The notes under the pieces are model-generated. The model saw nothing but the letters and a program-made list of their open reading frames with translations. It made no database searches and was not told the DNA's origin. Made by a program: the position numbers and the translations under genes. This document shows positions 39,520 through 48,872 of a stretch of 64,000 bases of DNA, in pieces; within the stretch, counting starts at the first letter, position 1; every line of letters begins with the position of its first letter. Source of the DNA: Stutzerimonas zhaodongensis (GTDB lineage Bacteria; Pseudomonadota; Gammaproteobacteria; Pseudomonadales; Pseudomonadaceae); the NCBI RefSeq assembly GCF_003696365.1, contig NZ_RFFM01000002.1, positions 372,001-436,000 on the forward strand, written 5' to 3'.

Positions 39520-41054
39520 ACGAACACCCAGAGCGCCAGCATCCCGCCCAGTAAGGCATAAATCAGCGCTGGGCCCAGCGTACGGCGCAGCACCTCGCCC
39601 TCTTGACCGACCAGGCTTACGGTAGCGCTGGCGGCGACGATGTTGTGAGGACAAATGATATTGCCGACCGCCGCGCCAAAGCCCTGTGCGCCCAGCAATG
39701 GCAGCGCGGGCATGCCGAGGCGTTCAGCCGTGGCTTGCTGGAAATCGCTGAACAGAATGTTGGATGCAGTAGCCGAGCCGGTCACGAAGGTACCCAACAC
39801 CCCGACAAAGGGCGCGAACAGCGGCCAGGTACTTCCCGTGGCGCTCGCTGCAGCCAATGCCAACGTATCGATCATCTGCGCGTGCACCATCACACGCGAT
39901 AACGCCAGCATCGCAGCCAGCGCCAAGGTCACTGTCACCATGCGCCTGAGGACCTGCCCGGCCGATGCAGAAACCTCCGCCAAAGCCGCGCGCTGACAGA
40001 CTGCGCCGATGAGGAAACTCAGCAGCAGCAAGGTGCCGGGGTGATAGAGCACGGCCATGCTGCCGCTGAATGCCTCGAACTGCCACGCCAGGGTAATGCC
40101 CTGCAAGGCCTCGCGTATCGGCGTGATCAGCCGTGTCACCAGCACCAGCGCAACCAGCGCAAGATAGGGTGCCGATGCTCGCAGCAGTTGATGCCCGGAT
40201 GCGCTGAGCTGCCCGGCTTGGGGGCGGTTTTCACGACGCCGCAAGCCTACGAGAACCGCGACGAAGATCAGCGCACCGAGCAAGGCGCCGCCAAGCGTGG
40301 GCAGTTCTGGTCCGATGAATACCGCGATCAGGTAGAAGGGAAGCAGGAATGCCACCGCGGCGAATAGTGGCCACAGCCACTGCGTCAGGGAGATCTGTCG
40401 ACTGCCGGCAAATGCGCGCGAGACCAGCCACATGACCACCAAGGGCATCAACCAACCCAGCAGCACATGGTAGTTGGCAGTGGCCGCTGCCAGTTCGCCG
40501 CCGCTGAACGGCGTGACCGCCAACTGCGGCAGGATCGGCGTGCCCACCGCGCCAAAGGATACGCCAACCGCATGACCGATCAAGGCAATGCTCACCGCCT
40601 CCACCCGGCCAAATCCGGCACTCACCAGAAATGGCGCGGCCAGGGCCACAGACGTACCAAAACCTGCGGCGCCCTCGATGAACAGCACGAAAAACCAGGC
40701 CACCAGCAGGGCAACGATTCGCGGATCGTCAGACAGTCGCCCCATTGCCTCGCGCAACACGTCGATCGCACCCGTGCGGGACTGCAACTCATGGATGCAC
40801 AGCGCCGGAAAGATGATCCAGAGGATGGTCAGCGCCAGGAACAGCGCTTCACCCAACGCCCCTGCAGTGGCAACCCCCACGCCCAGCTCCAGGAGTACCC
40901 GCGTGCCGTACCCGAATGCGAACCAGGCGATGCCAAGGGCGAGTAACAGGCCGACGCTACCCGAGCGCGCGGCCGACCATCGAAAGCCGACCATCAATAC
41001 AAGAATTGCAATGATCGGAACTGCCGCAAGCCCGGCGAGCAGCAGACTCGACAT
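39516..41054 (-). CDS. lldP: L-lactate permease family (LctP/LldP) transporter
   Basis: This 512-residue inner-membrane transporter of the lactate/glycolate permease family has about 13 membrane segments. FIEGAAGFGTSVALAAPFLV, GHAVGVSFGAVGTPI and the C-terminal GAQGFGAAVGNIICPHNIVAA are family signatures. It probably moves lactate with protons. Its ATG overlaps the ldhA stop (TGATG), so both are co-translated, suggesting export or re-uptake of the D-lactate made by LdhA. It converges with the AraC gene with a 4-bp overlap of ends. Confidence 0.9.
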   Translation of the reverse strand: MSSLLLAGLAAVPIIAILVLMVGFRWSAARSGSVGLLLALGIAWFAFGYGTRVLLELGVGVATAGALGEALFLALTILWIIFPALCIHELQSRTGAIDVLREAMGRLSDDPRIVALLVAWFFVLFIEGAAGFGTSVALAAPFLVSAGFGRVEAVSIALIGHAVGVSFGAVGTPILPQLAVTPFSGGELAAATANYHVLLGWLMPLVVMWLVSRAFAGSRQISLTQWLWPLFAAVAFLLPFYLIAVFIGPELPTLGGALLGALIFVAVLVGLRRRENRPQAGQLSASGHQLLRASAPYLALVALVLVTRLITPIREALQGITLAWQFEAFSGSMAVLYHPGTLLLLSFLIGAVCQRAALAEVSASAGQVLRRMVTVTLALAAMLALSRVMVHAQMIDTLALAAASATGSTWPLFAPFVGVLGTFVTGSATASNILFSDFQQATAERLGMPALPLLGAQGFGAAVGNIICPHNIVAASATVSLVGQEGEVLRRTLGPALIYALLGGMLALWVFV

Positions 41055-42055
41055 CAGGCGATCTTGTCCGCAGCGACCCGATGCAAGGTGCCGCTGCCAC
41101 TCTCGAAAGCGGTGATGTTGGCGATGGTGGTATCGGCGATGTTGGTCAGCGCCTCGGCGGTGAAAAACGCCTGATGCCCGGTGATCAGTACGTTATGAAA
41201 GGTGGTCAGGCGCATGAACTGATCATCGCTGATGACGCGCTGGGACAGGTCCTGGAAGAACAGGTGTTCCTCTTCCTCATATACGTCCAGCCCAAGGCGT
41301 CCGATCTTCCCGCTTTTGAGCCCTTCGATCACCGCCTTGGTATCGATCACCCGGCCGCGGCCGGTGTTGATGAGCATCACCCCGTCCTTCATCTGTGCAA
41401 CTGCGCTGGAGTCAATCAGGTGATCGGTTTCCGGTGTCAGTGGGCAATGCAGGGAGACGATGTCCGCCTCGCCCATCAGGCGGTCCAGCGCAACGTACTC
41501 GACGAAGGCCTTGGCGTCCGGACTGGGGAATGGGTCGTAAGCCAGTATCTTGCAACCGAAGCCATGCATGATGTCTGCGAAGATCAAACCGATCTTGCCG
41601 GTGCCGATCACACCAACCGTCTTGCCATAAAGATCGAAGCCAAGGAGGCCATCAAGCGAGAAGTTACCTTCGCGCACACGGTTGTAGGCACGAAAGGTCA
41701 TCCGATTGAGGCTCAACACCAGCGCCACTGCATGCTCTGCCACCGCATGTGGGGAGTACGCCGGTACGCGCGCTACGGTCATACCTAGCCTTTCGGTCTC
41801 AGGCAGGTCGACGTTATTGAAGCCCGCCGAGCGCAGGGCTATCAGCCTGGTGCCTTTGGCATGAAGCAGCTGCAGGACCTCGGCGTCGAGCTTGTCGTTG
41901 ACGAAGGCGCACACGCCCGCAAACCCTGCAGCCAGCGGTGCCGTTTCGGCTGTCAGCCGGGCATCCAGATACACGAGCTCATGGCCGTGGCCTTCGTTGG
42001 CTTTGTCGAGAAAGGTCCGGTCGTACGGCTTGGTACTGAATACGGCGATTCGCAT
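41054..42055 (-). CDS. ldhA: D-lactate dehydrogenase (NAD-dependent 2-hydroxyacid dehydrogenase)
   Basis: This 333-residue fermentative enzyme interconverts pyruvate and D-lactate. [19 protein letters not shown] at the start is typical of LdhA. The NAD-binding motif is [11 protein letters not shown], and the catalytic residues are in [12 protein letters not shown] (Arg), YEEEEHLFF (Glu) and [16 protein letters not shown] (His). The ATG at 42055 is chosen because AGGAGG lies 7 bases upstream; another ATG at 42061 is too close to that site. Confidence 0.95.
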   Translation of the reverse strand: MRIAVFSTKPYDRTFLDKANEGHGHELVYLDARLTAETAPLAAGFAGVCAFVNDKLDAEVLQLLHAKGTRLIALRSAGFNNVDLPETERLGMTVARVPAYSPHAVAEHAVALVLSLNRMTFRAYNRVREGNFSLDGLLGFDLYGKTVGVIGTGKIGLIFADIMHGFGCKILAYDPFPSPDAKAFVEYVALDRLMGEADIVSLHCPLTPETDHLIDSSAVAQMKDGVMLINTGRGRVIDTKAVIEGLKSGKIGRLGLDVYEEEEHLFFQDLSQRVISDDQFMRLTTFHNVLITGHQAFFTAEALTNIADTTIANITAFESGSGTLHRVAADKIA

Positions 42056-42174
42056 GAGCATTCCTCCTGAGTGGCATCTGCGCAGCCCGGCACGGTTGGC
42101 CGGCGGCTTATGCATACAAGTTTCGACAAAGGCTAGCAGAGACGGCGGCCCGCCCTGCCCGCTAATTCCCGATG

Positions 42175-42822
42175 CTAGGGCGTCTCCTTGAGCCATCCAA
42201 GCACTGTGCGACGATCGCGACGAGACAGCAGCTGCTCAGTGAATGGGCTCTCGGGTATCAATACGCAATCCGGCTCGCCACGGTCAGCCAATTGAAACCG
42301 ACGCAGCACGCCTATGGGATGACGTTCAGGCCCGTAAAACGCTACAGCGCGCACCTCAAGGGTGTGGAACTTCCAGTCCCCAACAGGCTTGTAACCGTCC
42401 AGCTCGATTCCGTGACGTTCCGCGACGCCTTGCAGCATGCCTTTGAAAGTACCGACATGGATGAAGTCACCGCTGCGTATCGGCCCTTGGTGTGTCGCTT
42501 GATAAATGGCCAGGTCGGGCGATGCTGCTGTCTCGTCGTCGATGCTCTGGCGTATATCGGTGACATCGAGTTCCAAAGGCCCCTTGGACGATTCGATGCG
42601 CACCACCAACTGGTTGATGAACATGGGTTCAGCGCTCATGTTCGAAATCAGGCAGAGCGAACTCAGCCCATGCCCCGCCCCTCGATTAATGATGAGGCTC
42701 GGTTTGCGCTGACGCTGGAAGTTGAGCAACAGAAGTTGGGCATAGAACACCCAAACCAGCAGGGTGCTGGCGGATATCACCAGCGATATCAGCTGGTGAT
42801 TGTCTTTTAGCCAATCGATCAT
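42175..42822 (-). CDS. Membrane-anchored protein of unknown function
   Basis: This 215-residue protein starts at the ATG at 42822 (GAGG 7 bases upstream). One membrane segment lies near the N-terminus (about residues 10-28, [20 protein letters not shown]), and a basic patch RQRKP follows. The rest is a soluble beta-rich domain ([21 protein letters not shown]) that should face the cytoplasm or periplasm. I do not recognise the family. It stands alone between ldhA and a divergent small secreted protein gene. Confidence 0.75.
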   Translation of the reverse strand: MIDWLKDNHQLISLVISASTLLVWVFYAQLLLLNFQRQRKPSLIINRGAGHGLSSLCLISNMSAEPMFINQLVVRIESSKGPLELDVTDIRQSIDDETAASPDLAIYQATHQGPIRSGDFIHVGTFKGMLQGVAERHGIELDGYKPVGDWKFHTLEVRAVAFYGPERHPIGVLRRFQLADRGEPDCVLIPESPFTEQLLSRRDRRTVLGWLKETP

Positions 42823-42980
42823 TTTAGTCCTCGGAGTCGCTTGCTTGCCTAAGACAGCACAACAGCAGCGACGTGCCAGCCCGGTTTCTTTCAGGCCCGG
42901 CGATCGCAGGCACCCGAACAATCGCCTATGGGGCAGGTCCCAAACAGAGAGCATCCGCTTATTGCATCGAGGGCTAATAG

Positions 42981-43235
42981 ATGAACATTTCGACTATGAC
43001 AGCCACGCTTCTGGCTGCGCTGCTGGCGGGCACGGCAGTTCATGCGGCGCCATCGGAGAGCGGACAAGATTCCCGCCAAAGCCGGCAGCAACAGAACGAC
43101 GACGCATCGGCTCATGGGTATCAGAACCCAACGGGCGAGGACCCGGATCCGCGCATGACCAACCACCCCAACAGCGAACCGGAAGTCACTGAAGAAGACG
43201 AAGCCGGCGAGGACGAAGGGGACAGCATGGATTGA
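42981..43235 (+). CDS. Small exported acidic protein, unknown function
   Basis: This 84-residue product has a signal peptide (TATLLAALLAGTAVHAA) and a mature part almost wholly polar. That part is Gln/Ser/Asp-rich, then Pro/Asn, ending in a Glu/Asp cluster (EEDEAGEDEGDSMD). It looks disordered and might bind cations, but nothing shows its role. A purine-poor leader makes the ribosome site weak. Confidence 0.6.
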   Translation: MNISTMTATLLAALLAGTAVHAAPSESGQDSRQSRQQQNDDASAHGYQNPTGEDPDPRMTNHPNSEPEVTEEDEAGEDEGDSMD

Positions 43236-43312
43236 TGGCTTAGCAGCCAAGGAGATCGGTTGTGTTGTCAAACGCGACCGTGCTGCTGAGGGTTGCAGCT
43301 GTCAGGCGACGG

Positions 43313-43495
43313 TCAGGGTTTGGCGCTTACGGCCTCAGGCATGGAACTGGCCGCTGTAGGTTCGGGAACTAACGGGGCGGATTGACGTTGCTCACTGATT
43401 GAGTGCTTTGGCAACACGCTGAATGCCTTCCACATCAAGTAGAAGCTAAGGGCAATAGAACTTGCCATGAGCGTTAGCAGTATCACCGTTCCCAT
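43313..43495 (-). CDS. Small single-span membrane protein
   Basis: This 60-residue product starts at the ATG at 43495 behind GAGAG. Its N-terminal hydrophobic segment (VILLTLMASSIALSFYLMW) is followed by a short polar tail rich in Pro, Ser and Ala. The longer open frame upstream is Cys-rich and unlikely to be translated. The function is not recognised. Confidence 0.5.
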   Translation of the reverse strand: MGTVILLTLMASSIALSFYLMWKAFSVLPKHSISEQRQSAPLVPEPTAASSMPEAVSAKP

Positions 43496-43733
43496 GTTTT
43501 TTCTCTCGCGAATTATAGCGACGCGAATGATGTCACAGTGATATCGAGCTGCACATTGGTTGCAGCAAGAAATATCGGTGTTTGAATGGTTGAGCACGGC
43601 TCGAACCCCGTCCATTCACCGATAGCAAGATCGAAAACCGGGTATCTAGAGGATTGCTGCCGCTTGTCTATATCTACGTCGGGCTTCGATAGGCATGCAA
43701 AACTCCAATCATCAACATCGGTAGTGAACGCCC

Positions 43734-46019
43734 ATGCATACGACTTACAACCTCGCATTGGTCGCCCTTTCCATACTGATTGCAGTCGCTGGCTCCTTTA
43801 CCGCCCTTGATCTCGCTGGGCGATCGCGCGTCGCGCACGGCTGGCCCCGTCATGTATGGCTGGCCGCCGCAGCCGCCTGCATGGGGCTGAGCATCTGGTC
43901 CATGCACTTCATCGGCATGCTTGCCTTAGGCATGCCCGGAATGGACATCCAGTACGATCTTGGTTTGACGGCACTGTCGTTCTTCGTGCCGATACTGGTA
44001 ACCGCCATCAGCTTCTTCGCAGTAGGAGCCCGCTCTAACCTCATCACGCTAGGCGTCGGCGGCCTTTTCATGGGGCTAGGTATCGGCGCCATGCACTACA
44101 TCGGTATGGAGGCCATGACCCTGCACGCCGAGCTGAGCTACGACCGAGCATGGGTTGCGCTGTCATTCGGGATTGCCATTGGCGCATCCACCGTTGCGCT
44201 ATGGTTATCAGACAAGGGAGCGAGACCCTTGCTGCAAGGCGTATCGGCAGTAGCGATGGGATTTGCCATAGCCGGTATGCACTACGCCGCCATGGCTGGC
44301 GCTCGATTTGCGCCACTCGACGCGGACATGCCGATGTCCGGCCAAGGGCTGGACCTGATGACGCTTGCCTCCGCGGTATCGGGCGCCACATTCATCGTGT
44401 TGTACTTCGGTTTGGCAGCCTCGATGCACGACAGGCGCAAAGCGATGATAAGCGAGCGGGAGGCCTCGTCCTTGCGGCTGAGCGAAGAGCGCTTCCGGGA
44501 GCTTTACAGCAAGACTCCCCTACCCCTCCACTCCCTCGACTCGGATGGGCGGCTGGCCTCGGTGAGCGATACATGGCTGGCGCTCGTCGGCTACCGCCGC
44601 GAGGACGTGTTAGGGCGGCACCTAGTCAGCTTCATGACGGAAGCCTCGGCTCGGCAGATGCTCGAGCATGACTGGCCGCTACTACTGGAAACCGGTGAAT
44701 GCCTCAATGCCGAGTACCGTCTGGTCGCCAGGGCGGGCATTTTCGTCGACGTGCTGGCTTCGACGCGAATCGAGGAAGTGTCCGGTGGGTCGCTCATTCT
44801 GGGCGGGCTGGTGAACATAAGCGAGCGGCGTCAGGCAGAAGCCGCACTGCGTCAGGCGCAAAAGATGGAGGCGGTCGGCAAGCTGACCGGAGGCATCGCC
44901 CATGACTTCAACAACCTGCTTGCGGTAGTAGCTGGGAATCTGGAGCTGCTGCGCAAGCGGGTGCCCCGTGCAGAGGGCCGGATAGAGCACTTGATCGAGA
45001 ATGCGCTGCTGGCCACTCGGCGAGGTGAAGGCCTGGTCCAACGTCTACTGACATTCGCACGCAAGCAGGAGCTGCGGCCTAGCTCGGTCTCGCTTCCGGA
45101 CTTGGTGATGGACATGCGCGAACTGCTGCAGCGATCGGTCGACGCCAACATTACTGTCGATATGCGCTTCCCGCTCAACCTGCCGCCGGCGTATGTGGAT
45201 GCCAATCAACTCGAAATGGTGCTGATCAACCTGGTCGTCAATGCACGGGATGCGATGCCCAATGGCGGTGCGATCTGTATCGAAGGCCAGTGTCGGTCAG
45301 CGACGCTAGAGGGCAAAGACTGCAACCGGGAATATGTCGTCCTTGTGGTATGCGACAACGGTTGCGGAATGACCCCTGAAATACTGGCACGCGCAACCGA
45401 ACCATTTTTCACCACCAAAGGCCCTGGCAAAGGCACGGGCCTTGGCCTGTCGATGGCGCACGGATTGGCTGAGCAGTCTGGCGGCCGTCTACAGGTCCAT
45501 AGCACGCCTGAAAAGGGTACGACCATCGAGTTATGGCTTCCGCTTTCAACCATGAGCGCGGAAAAGCATGACGTCGAAAACTCAGAAAATAGCGGCAATC
45601 ACGCTCATGCACTTGCCGTGCCTCCTCGTGCATCCCTCACGGTCCTTGTGGTGGACGATGATGCGCTGGTGCTCGAAAACACCTCCGCCCTGCTTGAGGA
45701 TCTCGGCTACAGCGTTACTGCTGTCGACAGTGCATTGGCCGCACTGAGCCTGCTGCGAGGTCGCAGCCATTTCGACATCCTCGTTACAGACCACATGATG
45801 CCCGGAATGACTGGCGCACAGCTGGCGGACACCCTCCAGACGGAACGCCCCGGGCTGCCTGTCCTTCTCGTGAGCGGTTACGCCGACCTCACAGAAGGCA
45901 ACCGTCGACGCCATACATTAGCGAAACCCTTCACCCAGGCCTCACTGGTTCAGGCAATGAATCAGGTGATGAATCGGCCAAACCCTGGCGTCGTGGTGGA
46001 GCTATATCCCTCTCGTTGA
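43734..46019 (+). CDS. MHYT-domain hybrid sensor histidine kinase / response regulator
   Basis: This 761-residue membrane sensor starts with an MHYT domain of about seven membrane segments, residues 5-225. The repeated motifs are SMHFIGM, AMHYIGM and GMHYAAM, proposed to bind copper and sense oxygen, CO or NO. A PAS domain follows ([18 protein letters not shown]). Next is a HisKA domain with [14 protein letters not shown] (H390), then HATPase_c ([27 protein letters not shown]) and a receiver domain (LVVDDD, D686 in [12 protein letters not shown]). No partner gene adjoins it. The ATG at 43734 has only a weak ribosome site. Confidence 0.92.
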   Translation: MHTTYNLALVALSILIAVAGSFTALDLAGRSRVAHGWPRHVWLAAAAACMGLSIWSMHFIGMLALGMPGMDIQYDLGLTALSFFVPILVTAISFFAVGARSNLITLGVGGLFMGLGIGAMHYIGMEAMTLHAELSYDRAWVALSFGIAIGASTVALWLSDKGARPLLQGVSAVAMGFAIAGMHYAAMAGARFAPLDADMPMSGQGLDLMTLASAVSGATFIVLYFGLAASMHDRRKAMISEREASSLRLSEERFRELYSKTPLPLHSLDSDGRLASVSDTWLALVGYRREDVLGRHLVSFMTEASARQMLEHDWPLLLETGECLNAEYRLVARAGIFVDVLASTRIEEVSGGSLILGGLVNISERRQAEAALRQAQKMEAVGKLTGGIAHDFNNLLAVVAGNLELLRKRVPRAEGRIEHLIENALLATRRGEGLVQRLLTFARKQELRPSSVSLPDLVMDMRELLQRSVDANITVDMRFPLNLPPAYVDANQLEMVLINLVVNARDAMPNGGAICIEGQCRSATLEGKDCNREYVVLVVCDNGCGMTPEILARATEPFFTTKGPGKGTGLGLSMAHGLAEQSGGRLQVHSTPEKGTTIELWLPLSTMSAEKHDVENSENSGNHAHALAVPPRASLTVLVVDDDALVLENTSALLEDLGYSVTAVDSALAALSLLRGRSHFDILVTDHMMPGMTGAQLADTLQTERPGLPVLLVSGYADLTEGNRRRHTLAKPFTQASLVQAMNQVMNRPNPGVVVELYPSR

Positions 46020-46432
46020 GCCTGTAGCACGTGCGCTAAATGTCCGCGCAACGGACAATCAGATAGCACATTGCCACTCGTCGGCCGTAAGTGAATGCTT
46101 ACAAGATTAGCAGGCACTTTGCCATTACGGGCTTTCTCATCAGACCCAATAATGGGCATGCACATGACGCATAGGGATGCGCAAGCAACCGGGACCGTTT
46201 GCAGGATTGCGGAAATGGAATCCGCAAAAAGGAACAATGGATTAACGTGTGTAAGCCTCGCTTCGGCGAGGCTGCCCTTTATCTTCCCCACGACAGCGCT
46301 CAAACGACACTCGTCTGCACCTCGCTGACACCGCCGCTTGGAGTGGCGTAAGCGTATCAGCCGCTTGGCACCTTTCTCGACCCTGGCCGGACCGCTCCTA
46401 CGTCCGACACCTTCTGCTTGCTCAGGATTACC
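46020..46432. other. 413-bp intergenic region, no gene recognised
   Basis: This lies between the MHYT kinase and the DUF1652 gene. Short frames cross it, including a minus-strand one overlapping the kinase end, but none has a recognisable product or a convincing start. It presumably contains the promoter of the DUF1652 gene. Confidence 0.4.
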
Positions 46433-46702
46433 ATGCCTATCACCTTCAAGATGGCCAGCGCTATTGTCGAAACCGCGTTCACGCCGCTCTCTTGTCGCTG
46501 CTCGCATGATCTATCAAGCGCCAGGATCCGCATCTACGACGCCGCCACCGGAGAGCCGCGCCTTCTCGTCGCAGGCATTCAGATGAGTGGCTTTGGCACT
46601 GCGAAAGCTGTCAGCAAGCTCATTGGCGAACTCCGCCATGAGCTAACCGTGGTCAGCCTCTACACGTCACTGCACCAGCCGTCGCGCCTGAACTCCGATT
46701 AG
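46433..46702 (+). CDS. DUF1652 domain protein
   Basis: This 89-residue protein reads MPITFKMASAIVETAFTPLS, then CRCSHDLSSARIRIYDAATG and LVAGIQMSGFGTAKAVSKLIGELRHEL. This is the pattern of the small DUF1652 proteins common in Pseudomonas, whose function is unknown. The ATG at 46433 fits the family's start; an upstream in-frame start at 46418 adds five residues. It is the last core gene before the island. Confidence 0.75.
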   Translation: MPITFKMASAIVETAFTPLSCRCSHDLSSARIRIYDAATGEPRLLVAGIQMSGFGTAKAVSKLIGELRHELTVVSLYTSLHQPSRLNSD

Positions 46703-46800
46703 CACCTTCTAAAAGCGCCAAAGCGACGGTTGCCAGCTCGCTCAGAGAATATGAACCACAGGCAGTAGAGCAACCAATAAGGGGGCCACCGGACCTAAAA

Positions 46801-46838
46801 CAAAAAGCCCCGCAACACACTAAGTGTGGCGGGGCTTT
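46801..46838 (-). terminator. Strong intrinsic terminator, probably the original tRNA-Ser terminator
   Basis: AAAGCCCCGC and GCGGGGCTTT pair around an inner CACAC/GTGTG stem. Read on the minus strand the hairpin is followed by CTTTTTGTTTT. It lies 16 bp outside the left island repeat, exactly where the tRNA-Ser transcript would have ended before the insertion. Confidence 0.75.
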
Positions 46839-46853
46839 CTGTTGTTCAGATTA

Positions 46854-46871
46854 GTGGCGGAGAGATAGGGA
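46854..46871. repeat. Left attachment-site repeat (attL)
   Basis: GTGGCGGAGAGATAGGGA is an exact 18-base copy of the 3' end of tRNA-Ser(CGA), including CCA, found next to the displaced terminator. Its partner is at 50546-50563. Confidence 0.85.
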
Positions 46872-46932
46872 AATTATATTTTTACCCTCCAAACCCAGCA
46901 AACACGCGGTCTACGGGGCCTCAAGCCGGTTT

Positions 46933-46955
46933 TGCTACAAATTTTTGCTACAAAT
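46933..46955. repeat. Left pair of TGCTACAAA repeats
   Basis: TGCTACAAAT occurs at 46933-46942 and 46946-46955, 13 bp apart. The same pair with identical spacing and orientation occurs at the right end of the island. These are likely tyrosine-recombinase arm-type or excisionase sites. Confidence 0.6.
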
Positions 46956-47094
46956 AGCATCAAAGCGATACTACTGGCATCAACAGGGATCAGAAGCAAG
47001 GTGGAAGTCAGGTAAACACGAATTTTGCACTGTATTCATGGCCTAAGATGTATTCTAACAGGCTGATTCTCTTAAAAACGTCCGAAAATCTGCG

Positions 47095-48006
47095 CTATCG
47101 CAACGCTACCTCGCCCTCAAAGTGCTTGAGGCCTGCACCAGCCTCGATAAGCAGCACGCCAAAAGCATATATACCCACCAAAAAACCGGCAAATAAGTTT
47201 AGTAGCCAGTATCCAAAAACAGGCTGAAAAAACAGTGAACCAATGTAGAACGCTACTGCAGGGGCTATAAAGCATAGAAGCAACGAGACACGAACCAAAA
47301 AACTCCAAACCGCCCACAATACTGGCGCGTGAGACTTCAACCAATTCCTTTTTTTGAGCGTCGGATAATAACCAACTGGAAAAACATTTATTACGTGGGG
47401 GTGCACGCTAAGAATATCAGCGTGCGTCCTAAAAGCTAGTATCTCCCGGTATCGGGTGTGATATAGGCTCCCTAGCCACAACAGCATCACTGGAGCCAGA
47501 GCGACCTGAAGGGCCTGTACAAAATTTGACATTGCAATTTGAATTTTTGTGCCGCCTAGACCAATGGAAGCAACATCCGGCATTTCAATACCATACATCT
47601 TTACGGGCTGCTTCCTTAGTTCATCTGCTAATCGCTTCAACTCCCTTACTGTAATATTCGGGTCTCTCTCAAAAAATCGGTCTTCATCGCTTATTGCTTG
47701 CCAGCATCTAAAATTTAGGCCGATGATTAATTCAGTCCGAAGGCGTGACCAATAAATCACCTCATCCCCAGATTTTATAGCCACTTCCTTGTCAGTCCTA
47801 CCACTACTTTTAATTTCAGCCCAAACCTTTGAGAATTCTTCAATATCGTCATTTACGATCTTAGCAGCGGCATCGTAGCAGTTCGCCTTCACCCTATCCG
47901 AATAGGTGTTGTAGCCGACAGTGAAAATAAATACGGCAAACGCAGCGAGCGTTATTGGCGCTGCCCAAAAAAGCAATCTCTCATATCTGACACCTGGAGT
48001 ACTCAA
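47095..48006 (-). CDS. Multi-pass membrane protein of the island, unknown family
   Basis: This product has about 303 residues, with one membrane segment near the N-terminus and three or four more in the second half. The N-terminal segment is LLFWAAPITLAAFAVFIF. The later ones include ALQVALAPVMLLWLGSLY, FLVRVSLLLCFIAPAVAFYI and LLNLFAGFLVGIYAFGVLL. Between them is a soluble region of about 120 residues with the acidic DIEEFSKVWAEIKSSGR. No ATG starts the frame. A TTG at 48006 with GAGG 8 bases upstream is the best start, and a TTG at 48036 is possible. It lies about 170 bp after the two-span effector gene in the same direction. It may be a second effector, a regulator or unrelated cargo. I do not recognise the family. 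Confidence 0.75.
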   Translation of the reverse strand: MSTPGVRYERLLFWAAPITLAAFAVFIFTVGYNTYSDRVKANCYDAAAKIVNDDIEEFSKVWAEIKSSGRTDKEVAIKSGDEVIYWSRLRTELIIGLNFRCWQAISDEDRFFERDPNITVRELKRLADELRKQPVKMYGIEMPDVASIGLGGTKIQIAMSNFVQALQVALAPVMLLWLGSLYHTRYREILAFRTHADILSVHPHVINVFPVGYYPTLKKRNWLKSHAPVLWAVWSFLVRVSLLLCFIAPAVAFYIGSLFFQPVFGYWLLNLFAGFLVGIYAFGVLLIEAGAGLKHFEGEVALR

Positions 48007-48170
48007 ATGCCCGTCCTCACAAGACAGCACACGCAACGTTATCGTTTACATAGCAAAACGCGCTACTACCTGCGGCATGCCGTTCTGTTTATTGCGTAGC
48101 AGCAAATCTTCAAAGTTAAACCGATTCTTGCCCACCCAACGCATCCAACTCCGCCTAAGCAAAGTCAAAC

Positions 48171-48872
48171 TCATGACTTGAACGCCGATCTATATAGCCG
48201 ATCAATACCGGACAGCTGAGCATCGGCACAGCCAATGTTAGTATTCAAATTATCTAGAAACTTCAACGCCATTGTTTCGTGATTATAGGAATGAGCAGGT
48301 CGCTCTTCCTCAAACTCTATACTAAATACTTTCAACAAAGAATAAATAGATCGAGCGTGCTCGTCCCTGGAAAACCCTTCAGCACTTCCATAACCTGCAC
48401 TTCTTGTTTTGATAAATTGACGCAGGTTATTGATTCGCAGCAAATAGTCTCTAGACGGATCGAAGCAACCATCAATCGACCTTGGAAATATCAAATCATA
48501 AAGTTCTTTAGCTTGGCTGGTAGTAAGCATGACGCCTGACATTTCAGAGGCAGAACGCACATGCTCCAAGACACCTATCATATGTACTTTTCTTTCCGCC
48601 GAAATTCGCGCTCTCACACTATCAATATAAGTCTGAAGCGCAAAATACACACCAATTACCGTGGCAAGTGATGCGCCAATTTCCAGAGTATATTTTGCAA
48701 AGCTCATTGAACCTTCAAAAACCTGAACAGCAAATCTGATACATTCTTCCGAGAAACAAAACGAATAGCCACGGATCATCGCGGTACGCACCGCAGAGAA
48801 GGTTGCCAAACTCAGGCCGGCGGTTAGAATAAACGCAACAAAAAGGAAAGGCGCTTTAAAATTAAATATCAT
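48171..48872 (-). CDS. Two-span membrane protein, candidate retron effector (Ec48-like)
   Basis: This 233-residue product has two membrane helices near the N-terminus: residues about 8-28 (FLFVAFILTAGLSLATFSAV) and about 60-82 (KYTLEIGASLATVIGVYFAL). Its cytoplasmic region of about 150 residues begins SVRARISAERK. Its ATG lies inside the end of the reverse transcriptase gene (11-bp overlap), so the two are translationally coupled. Retron Ec48 pairs its reverse transcriptase with an effector of this layout, which damages the inner membrane after phage attack on RecBCD. The likeness here is in architecture, size and position, and has not been shown by alignment. No gene of this type is expected in the core chromosome. 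Confidence 0.75.
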   Translation of the reverse strand: MIFNFKAPFLFVAFILTAGLSLATFSAVRTAMIRGYSFCFSEECIRFAVQVFEGSMSFAKYTLEIGASLATVIGVYFALQTYIDSVRARISAERKVHMIGVLEHVRSASEMSGVMLTTSQAKELYDLIFPRSIDGCFDPSRDYLLRINNLRQFIKTRSAGYGSAEGFSRDEHARSIYSLLKVFSIEFEEERPAHSYNHETMALKFLDNLNTNIGCADAQLSGIDRLYRSAFKS

